Below are positions 55,322 through 64,000 of a stretch of 64,000 nt of DNA, in pieces (position 1 is the stretch's first letter; each line of letters starts with the position of its first letter). Source of the DNA: Asterias amurensis (taxonomy: Eukaryota > Echinodermata > Asteroidea > Forcipulatida > Asteriidae). The translations under genes were made by a program, and so were the position numbers. The stretch is from NCBI RefSeq assembly GCF_032118995.1, contig NC_092666.1, forward strand, positions 13,528,501 to 13,592,500, in the 5' to 3' direction. The notes under the pieces were generated by a model. That model was not told where the DNA came from. It worked only from the letters and a program-made list of their open reading frames with translations, and made no database searches.

Positions 55322-57277
55322 TAATGTCTTAATATGGACAATGTTAAAAGTTGTACCCGATGGGCGGGCTCAAGGTAGCTCAAATGAAAGAATGTTTACT
55401 AAAATGTGCAAAGGTCATAAACAATGACAATGTCTAAAGTTGTACCTGATGAGCGGATGGCTCAAGGTAGCTGAAATGAAAGCATGTTTGAATAATTTGC
55501 AAATGTCTTAAAAATGACAATGTTTAAAGTTGTACCTGAAGAGCGGATGGCTCAAGGTTGCTGAAATGAAAGAATGTTTGAAACATTTGCAAATGTCTTA
55601 AAAATGACATTGTTTAAAGTTGTACCCGATGGGCGGGCTCAAGGTAGCTGAAATGAAAGCATGTTTGAATAATTTGCAAAGGTCTTAAAATGGACAATGT
55701 TTAAAGTTGTACCTGATGAGCGGATGGCTCAAGGTAGCTGAAATGAAAGAATGTTTGAATTTGCAAATGTCTTAAAATGGACAATGTTAAAAGTTGTACC
55801 TGATGAGCTCAAGGTAGCTGAAATTAATCATGTTTGAATAATTTGCAAAGGTCTTAAAATGGACAATGTTTAAAGATGTACCTGATGAGCGGATGGCTCA
55901 AGGTAGCTGAAATGAAAGCATGTTTGAATAATTTGCCAAGGTCTTAAAATGGACAATGTTTAAAGATATACCTGATGAGCGGATGTCTTAAGGTAGCTGA
56001 AATGAAAGCATGTTTGAATAATTTGCAAATGTCTTAAAATGGACAATGTTAAAAGTTGTACCTGATGAGCGGATGCTCAAGGTAGCTGAAATGAAAGAAT
56101 GTTTGAATAATTTGCCAAGGTCTTAAAATGGACAATGTTTAAAGATGTACTTGATCAGCGGATGGCTCAAGGTTGCTGAAATGAAAGAATGTTTGAATAA
56201 ATTGCAAAGGTCTTAAAATAGACAATGTTTAAAGTTGTACCTGATGAGCGGATGGCTCAAGGTTGCTGAAATGAAAGCATGTTTGAATAATTTGCAAATG
56301 TCTTAAAATTGACAATGTTTAAAGTTGTACCTGATGAGTGGATGGCTCAAGGTAGCTGAAATGAAAGAATGTTTGAATAATTTGCAAATGTCTTGAAAAC
56401 GACATTGTTTAAAGATGTACCTGATGAGCGGATGGCTCAAGGTTGCTGAAATGAAAGCATGTTTGAATAATTTGCAAATGTCTTAAAATGGACAATGTTT
56501 AAAGTTGTACCTGAAGAGCGGATGGCTCAAGGTTGCTTAAATGAAAGCATGTTTTAATAAATTGCAAAGGTCTTAAAATGGACACTGTTTAAAGTTGTAC
56601 CTGATCAGCGGATGGCTCAAGATACCTGAATTGAAAGAATGTTTGAATAATTTGCAAAGGTCTTAAAATGGACAATGTTTAAAGTTGTACTTGATCAGCG
56701 GATGGCTCAAGGTTGCTGAAATGAAAGCATGTTTGAATAATTTGCAAATGTCTTAAAATGAACAATGTTTAAAGTTGTACCTGATGAGCGGATGGCTCAA
56801 GGTTGCTGAAATGAAAGCATGTTTGAATAATTTGCAAATGTCTTAAAATGGACAATGTTTAAAGATGTACCTGATGAGCGGATGGCTCAAGGTTGCTGAA
56901 ATGAAAGAATGTTTGAATAATTTGCAAATGTCTTAAAATGGACAATGTTTAAAGTTGTACCTGATGAGCAGATGGCTCAAGGTAGCTGAAATGAAAGAAC
57001 GTTTGAATAATTTGCAAATGTCTTAAAATGGACAATGTTTAAAGTTGTACCTGAAGAGCGGATGGCTCAAGGTAGCTGAAATGAAAGCATGTTTGAATAA
57101 TTTGCAAATGTCTTAAAATGGACAATGTTTAAAGTTGTACCTGAAGAGCGGATGGCTCAAGGTAGCTGAAATGAAAGCATGTTTGAATAATTTGCAAATG
57201 TCTTAAAATGGACAATGTTTAAAGTTGTACCTGAAGAGCGGATGGCTCAAGGTAGCTGAAATGAAAGAATGTTTGAA
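55322..57277. repeat. 90-bp satellite array, left block (about 21-22 units)
   Basis: Head-to-tail units containing TTTAAAGTTGTACCTGATGA, GCGGATGGCTCAAGGTAGCT, GAAATGAAAGAATGTTTGAA and AATTTGCAAATGTCTTAAAA. The first units (55322-55830) are irregular in length; later ones are almost all 90 bp. Unit variants (GTTGCT or GTAGCT; GCATG or GAATG; AAATG or AAAGG) are mixed along the array. No long open frame, since each unit has stops. Confidence 0.95.
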
Positions 57278-57969
<692 letters not shown>

Positions 57970-59357
57970 GAATAATTTGCAAAGGTCTTAAAATGGACAA
58001 TGTTTAAAGTTGTACCTGATGAGCGGATGGCTCAAGGTAGCTGAAATGAAAGAATGTTTGAATAATTTGCAAAGGTCTTAAAATGGACAATGTTTAAAGA
58101 TGTGCCTGATGAGCGGATGGCTCAAGGTAGCTGAAATGAAAGCATGTTTGAATAATTTGCCAAGGTCTTAAAATGGACAATGTTTAAAGTTGTACCTGAT
58201 GAGTGGATGGTTCAAGGTAGCTGAAATGAAAGCATGCTTGAATAATTTGCAAATGTCTTAAAATGGACAATGTTTAAAGTTGTACCTGATGAGCGGATGG
58301 CTCAAGGTTGCTGAAATGAAAGCATGTTTGAATAATTTGCAAATGTCTTAAAATGGACAATGTTTAAAGTTGTACCTGATGAGCGGATGGCTCAAGGTTG
58401 CTGAAATGAAAGAATGTTGGAATAATTTGCAAATGTCTTAAAATGGACAATGTTTAAAGTTGTACCTGATGAGCGGATGGCTCAAGGTTGCTGAAATGAA
58501 AGCATGTTTGAATAATTTGCCAAGGTCTTAAAATGGACAATGTTTAAAGATATACCTGATGAGCGGATGTCTCAAGGTAGCTGAAATGAAAGAATGTTTG
58601 AATAATTTGTAAATGTCTTAAATTGGACAATGTTTAAAGTTGTACTTGATCAGCGGATGGCTCAAGGTAGCTGAAATGAAAGCATGTTTGAACAATTTGC
58701 AAAGGTCTTAAAATGGACAATGTTGAAAGTTGTACCTGCTGAGCGGATGGCTCAAGGTAGCTGAAATGAAAGCATGTTTGAATAATTTGCAAATGTCTTA
58801 AAATGGACAATGTTTAAAGTTGTACCTGATGAGTGGATGGTTCAAGGTAGCTGAAATGAAAGAATGTTTGAATAATTTGTAAATGTCTTAAATTGGACAA
58901 TGTTAAAAGATGTACCTAATGAGCAGATGGCTCAAGGTAGCTGAAATGAAAGAATGTTTGAATAATTTGCAAATGTCTTAAAATGGACAATGTTTAAAGA
59001 TGTACCTGATGAGCTGATGGCTCAAGGTAGCTGAAATGAAAGCATGTTTGAATAATTTGCAAATGTCTTAAAATGGACAATGTTCAAAGTGGTAACTGAT
59101 GAGCGGATGGCTCAAGGTTGCTGAAATGAAAGCATGTTTGAATAATTTGCAAATGTCTTAAAATGGACAATGTTTAAAGTTGTACCTGATGAGCGGATGG
59201 CTCAAGGTAGCTGAAATAAAAGCATGTTTGAATAATTTGCAAATGTCTTAAAAATGACATTGTTTACAGTTGTACCTGATGAGCGGATGGCTCAAGGTAG
59301 CTGAAGAAAGAATGTTTGAAAAATTTGCAAACGTCTTAAAATGGACAATGTTTAAAG
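57970..59357. repeat. 90-bp satellite array, right block (about 15 units)
   Basis: The same unit as 55322-57277, in the same orientation and continuing the phase broken by the LINE, so the LINE split one array. Together about 37 units. It ends abruptly at ACAATGTTTAAAGTTA next to a family I element. Confidence 0.95.
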
Positions 59358-59367
59358 TTACGTGAAT

Positions 59368-59570
59368 ATTCATGCTGCATAATTAATACATGTACATGTA
59401 GGTAGGTTCAGTGCATGGACGCTCGCTTACGCGCGCACAAACTTAGTAGTCATGGACATGTCCGCCCTGACGGTTTTGCATAGCCCCGGACACGATTGCA
59501 TATGCAAAAGTGTCCGGAGCGGACAGTATTGCATAGCGGACATAATTGCATCTGACACCGGTCTCTTGAT
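59368..59570. mobile_element. Palindromic element family I (copy 2)
   Basis: ATTCATGCTGCAT...GGTTCAGTGCATGG, GCGGACAGTATTGCATAGCG and GCATAGCCCCGGACACGATT match the 32440-32690 copy in reverse orientation. 59571-60275 has no repeat I recognise and should include the promoter of the next gene. Confidence 0.7.
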
Positions 59571-60275
59571 CCTTGCGGCTAGTACAGTACCAGAGACATT
59601 ATGCCCGAGTCTTTCTTGGATTGAACATTGATTTTGCGCCATCAAAAATACACATTAAATTGACTGATTAAATACACACCCGAATTAACAAAAATGTTTG
59701 GTCATGATAACTTATAAAGTTAGCTGCACAAAGCCATTCCAGAGGGTCTATCATACACTCACACGATTGTCAATTTATTTTTGTCAAACCTTGGGCAGTG
59801 CCCTATTTCCAATAATATTATCACCATTGGTAATACAAGAAGTCGATTGATTAAAAATAAACTAAACCAGTCGATGATAAAATCCCTTGTTTATCACAAC
59901 AGTTAGATTTTCATTGTTACACAATACTTCACATTCCTTTGTTAAAAGTTGTGTATTTTGCCACCCCATTCAAGACATTGGGCCTGGAAGTCATTACGTG
60001 TGTGTGTGTGCACGAGATAGCGTGGTGGAACCATAACGACAATGACGTAACATGTGACCCCCTAAGCTATTCAAAATAGTTCATTGATAATTGGTGCGTA
60101 AAGTTAGTGCAAGTTTTTTTTAAAACCACCTCACCAAACGGAACTTTTATACAGAAAATCATCGCAGGACGATGGATATTTGCAACAGAAATGGAACCAA
60201 GATGAACTGAAGACACGTGGATATTATAAGTGAAACGTAGAGAGGTGTTTTAACTCTCTGAAACTCAGAAAAACT

Positions 60276-62471
60276 GTGGAGTTGGCCACCAAAAATATGG
60301 AGCCCAACCACCACGTTGAAACGGGAGCCAACGGCTTGCGATGTACCGTGCAAAACACCGCACCGTCCCACACAAATTCGCACAGAAAATGTAAACTTTC
60401 GTCACTGCAAATGAGCCTGTTTTGGAAGATATTTGTCGTTTTGTTCGTGTATGGAGTTGTAGCAACTGGTGGAGTAGATGGTGAGTTATTGTAATGAGAG
60501 AAAATACAGCATTTTAATACGAATTTTAGTTGGAATAGTGTCATGTTTCGTAATGACAACAATAATATGCAATGCAATGGAATGTCAATGACATTGAACA
60601 AGGTACATGTATGTCATGTCAAATCAAATTGCAGTAAAAAGATTTAAAAGCATGGAGGCTCATAAAACCACTGTGCTTTGTTTTTTCTGTTTGTTTGTGT
60701 GGCTGAAGTTCTGGTCGATCTTTTACTGCAAAATAAATTGTCTTTTCATTCAGAGTAAAATTGTACTCAAAGTAATAGGCCCCCTAATTAATGTTGTTAT
60801 TAATATTATTATTATTTATTTACAAAGTGCTAGATCATGCATGAATCAATTCATCTTAATCATTCATCATGTTCATACTTAAAACAACGGTGATTAATCT
60901 TAGGACTTGGGACGTGGAGTTAAGTTCCGTATCCAAAGGCGTAGGACGCATTAAACCCATCCTAAGTTAGGACGGGTTACTCGTCCTAACCTGAGGTAGG
61001 ATTAATCCTCGCGTTTTGTGAAACCGGCTGCAGGTCACTTCATGCCTTGAACACTTTGTACTTCGGACTAGCTTAGGATTTCTGCCTCGTTTCGCGAGGG
61101 TCATGCCGCCACCAAAGTGTGAAAAGGTGAACTCAATGTGTTGGCATGACTGGGCCCCAATTCATAAGGGAGATAATCAGTGATTTGTCAGTGAAATACA
61201 TAAACAAAAAAACAATGTTGATGACGAAAGACAAAATGAATGATAACAAATATTGCAATCAAGTTTTGTGTACACAGTTAAAAAAGAAAGCTTGTTTTTT
61301 TTAAGGACAAAACAGTACAGCCACGCACCAACATTTAAAATCTATGAAGGGTGGCATCAACAAGATTAAAGACAGTGGACACTATTGGGAATTGTCAAAG
61401 ACCAGTCTTCTCGCTTAGTGTATCTTATCATATGCATAAAGTAAGAAACCTGTGAAAGTTTGAGCTCAATCGGTCGTCGAACTTGCGAGATAATAATGAA
61501 AGAAACACCACCATTGTCACACGGAGTTGTGTGCTTTCAGATGCTTGATTTCGAGACTTCAAATTCTTAATCTGAGGTCTCGAAATCAAATTCGTGGAAA
61601 ATTACTTCTTTCTCGAAAACTACTCCACTTCAGAGGGAGCCGATTCTTACAATGTTGTATACCACCAACCTCTCTACTCGATACCAAGTAAGGTTTGATG
61701 CCAATAATTATTTTGAGTAATTACCAATAGTGTCCACTGCTTTTAACAAACAACTGTATAAATCTATTGAAACTTAGCTTTAAAAATCTGAACAAAACAA
61801 GAAGCCTCCAGAAAACAAATCAATTACACTCGTTTGGATTGACAAAAAAGGAAAAAGGGGACTTAAAATTACATTTGATTTGATGAAAAAGAGAGCAATA
61901 TTACAAAGGTAAGATTCTACTGACAAAAAACCAGTAGACTGACGCAGCTATGGAATTTACGAAGTGACTTGTCTGAGGGTACAAAGTTACTCGACTGACG
62001 GTACCAAATGATCATTATTGGCAAGGTAAAAGTGACCAACTTTGTTAGGTACAAAGTGACCCAAAGGTTCAAATTGTCTGACAGTCCAACCGGACACGGG
62101 TCAACTCGTCATACCCAAGTCAACTTGTACTAAAAAAATGAGTACCTTAGTCATATTGGTTTTAAACTCGGTATATATACCCGAGTCAACTCGCACCCAA
62201 CTGTACTGTCTACATATCAATTAGTTAAACTGATTGATATGTCTGAGTAGATGTTGATTATGTATTGATCATAAATGTTTTAAACAATGTTGCATGGTCT
62301 GTAGGCTTTAGAATTTTGTTTAATTACAATTTGTTGTTTATTACTTTTGTCTGTTTTCTTCTGCCTAGGTGTGTGTGACTGTAACAGTGCTGACTGCACA
62401 GCAGGATGTAATGCAGGGAGCTACTGGGATCCCAATGCCACTGCCTGCATACAGTGCTCTGCTGGATACTA
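60276..62471 (+). CDS. Cysteine-rich secreted or membrane protein, first two coding exons (partial)
   Basis: Exon 1 ends at 60480 (GT) with a clear signal peptide MSLFWKIFVVLFVYGVVATG when translation starts at 60411. An in-frame ATG at 60276 would add 45 residues ahead of it and is less likely. Exon 2, 62369-62471 (AG/GT, phase 1 to 2), encodes VCDCNSADCTAGCNAGSYWD followed by PNATACIQCSAGYY. The C-x-C-x(4)-C-x(3)-C spacing and the CIQCSAGYY ending fit a TNFR-like or Ephrin-receptor-like (GCC2/GCC3) cysteine repeat, as in SCUBE-type and related receptors. The rest lies beyond the window, so whether it is secreted or membrane-bound cannot be told. Confidence 0.6.
61367..61745. mobile_element. 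Family A element (copy 13)
   Basis: TTAAAGACAGTGGACACTAT to CCAATAGTGTCCACTGCTTT, in reverse orientation, in the intron of the partial gene. 60900-61030 in the same intron carries a GGATTAATCC-type MITE related to 5425-6005. Confidence 0.75.
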
Positions 62472-62559
62472 GTAAGTTTGCAGATAGTTTGCTTAGTGTG
62501 GAATTTGCGCTAAGCGCTGAAAAACCTTTTTAGAGGAAAACAAATTCCAACACATTAGA

Positions 62560-62772
62560 AGAGTTTGCGGTAACACCATGTAATAACTATCTCTAAATGA
62601 GTTGGGGTGGTTCTGAAAAGAACAGTTGGATTAACTCGACGTTTCGATCAGTATGCTCTGATCGTTTTAAGACGTTCTAAACTCATAAATAACCTAGCCT
62701 TCCTTAAACGTTGCCGAGAACCACCCCCAACTCATTTAGAGATAGTTATTACATGGTGTTACCGCAAACTCT
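62560..62772. mobile_element. Foldback of Penelope-like end with hammerhead remnant
   Basis: 55-bp arms pair nearly perfectly (AGAGTTTGCGGTAACACCAT to GTTGGGGTGGTTCT at 62560-62614, and the complement at 62717-62772). The loop holds the hammerhead-like motif at 62628-62667. The outer GTTTGCGGTAACACCATGT block is shared with 54664-54686. Confidence 0.65.
62628..62667 (-). ncRNA. Decayed hammerhead-like motif
   Basis: On the minus strand, a seven-pair stem II CGAUCAG-AGCAUA-CUGAUCG and GAAACGUCGAG are intact, but the CUGANGA strand reads UUAAAA. Not expected to cleave. Confidence 0.4.
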
Positions 62773-62921
62773 TCTATCTTATTTCCACCATGCAAAGTTT
62801 CAAATCCTACTTAAATTCCAACACAATTCAAAAATTCAATCTGACAGGCTCGATTGCTGTTTTTTACCCACAATGGTGTTTCACTGCCTTTTGACACATT
62901 GGATCAACAGTATTAGGCCTT

Positions 62922-63104
62922 GGCCCAATTTCAAAGAGCTGAGCAAAAAGTAGCTTAGAAGCACAATGAAATTATGCTAACCAGAATTCGGTCAAGCCAA
63001 ACTACCATGTCACATGCAATCTGTGGCTGGTATCCTATTCATCTGCTAAGCAGAAATTTGTTTAAAAGCAATATTATTTTGTGTAGCTCTAAGAAATTGG
63101 GCTC
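62922..63104. mobile_element. Family M foldback (diverged copy)
   Basis: GGCCCAATTTCAAAGAGCTG and TAGCTCTAAGAAATTGGGCT at the ends. Intronic if the partial gene continues. Confidence 0.6.
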
Positions 63105-63267
63105 ACGAAGATGCCACGTAGTGTACAAGCAGTTGTATTTTGATGTCTTATTAGGGTGGGCATTAAGCTTTTTAGTCTTGTCTTTAATTTTGTAGCTCAA
63201 CAAAATAGGCATTTAATGTTGCACTGATCTTGTCCTTGGTGCCCATTCAAAACTTTCCCATAGAATT

Positions 63268-64000
63268 TAAAGGGACACGTTGCCTTGGATTGGGCAAGTT
63301 GTGTGAAGCATTATATCTTTCTAGTGATGCATAAAACGGTTTCAAACACTTGTCATAGACCAACTCGCCCGCTCCAAGGCAATGTGTCCCTTTAATACTG
63401 ATCTTCCAATGGGAAAAACTCTGTTGAATGGCCTTGCCCTCTTAATCAGATAAAACTTGACTGAAGAAGTCCCAGACTTGTTGAAGATAAAATGACTCGA
63501 GGATAAAAGGTTCCAGTCCTACATTGCAGCTTAAAATTGTGGAGGAAAGTGGAACCTTAGGCACTTTCACGTACTCGAGCCCCTTGTTGACTTCCTGCTT
63601 AAGGATCGGTTTGTAGTGGATGCTGTTTTTAGGCTTGCACTAATCTAATCTATTGGACTGCTCAAGTCCGTAAATGTAATATGCTGTGAACAATTTAAAC
63701 CCACTTGGACACTATTGGTAATTGTCAAAGACTAGTTAGTCTCCAAAGTTGGTCAGGGGTCGAAATTGCCACTAGCCCGCTAGCCCGGGACTACCAGATT
63801 TACAGCCGGGCTACTCATTTTTCCAGTTTGATAGCCCGACGGGCTAGTGGAAAAATAATGCAAAAATCATCATCACAAACAATAAAGAACTATGTTATTG
63901 GTGTATTGTAAAGTTTGAGCCGTGACGCGAGACATAATGTGTCTTTCGGGCTACCAAAATCTAATCAGGGCTACTAAAAATTATTGGTCACTAGCCCTGC
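63268..64000. repeat. Short family C element and other repeats at window end
   Basis: 63268-63395 is a family C element reduced to its outer arms (AAAGGGACACGTTGCCTTGG and CCAAGGCAATGTGTCCCTTT). 63704-63750 is a family A arm. 63755-64000 carries repeated words around CTAGCCCG and GGGCTA, part of an unidentified repeat cut by the window end. Confidence 0.55.

Overview
The window looks like nuclear DNA of a marine invertebrate deuterostome, most likely an echinoderm such as a sea star. This is inferred from the intron-rich animal genes, the heavy load of foldback/MITE-like repeats, the tRNA-derived SINEs and the recurring AGAGGGCGC word. I cannot run a species search. Gene density is low: six genes have reconstructable exons, and most of the rest is repeats.

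Layout. (1) 1-2726: SINE, foldback elements and a LINE tail. (2) 2727-13628, minus strand: TOMM70, the mitochondrial outer-membrane import receptor, in 11 coding exons. (3) 13629-14996: divergent intergenic region. (4) 14997-22626, plus strand: a DHHC palmitoyltransferase of the ZDHHC3/7 type in 9 coding exons, with a candidate distal poly(A) signal near 27034. (5) 22627-28496: repeats, including a tandem array of hammerhead-ribozyme-like units at 27377-27646. (6) 28497-30151, plus: a 90-residue cysteine-rich single-pass membrane protein whose membrane exon is tandemly duplicated. (7) 31677-39861, minus: a 497-residue two-Ig-domain receptor with a transmembrane segment, an ITIM-like tyrosine motif and SH3-binding proline motifs, in 10 coding exons. 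(8) 44475-49858, minus: a 149-residue homologue of the vertebrate CXorf65 protein in 5 exons. (9) 51980-54350, minus: an internally deleted APE-type LINE, followed by a Penelope-like fragment with a hammerhead motif. (10) 55322-59357: a 90-bp satellite of about 37 copies, split by a LINE 3' fragment with a 269-bp TTA run. (11) 60276 to at least 62471, plus: the first two coding exons of a secreted or membrane cysteine-rich protein that runs off the window.

The genes do not form an operon or an obvious pathway. TOMM70 and the DHHC enzyme are divergent neighbours about 1.4 kb apart. The strongest candidates for an under-described system are two. One is the set of hammerhead-ribozyme motifs linked to Penelope-like retroelement fragments: four in tandem, one well-formed single copy and three decayed ones. 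The other is the ITIM-bearing Ig receptor. A further structural theme is a set of foldback families (called A, B, C, D and M here) that nest in one another. Families A and B share a common internal core although their ends differ.
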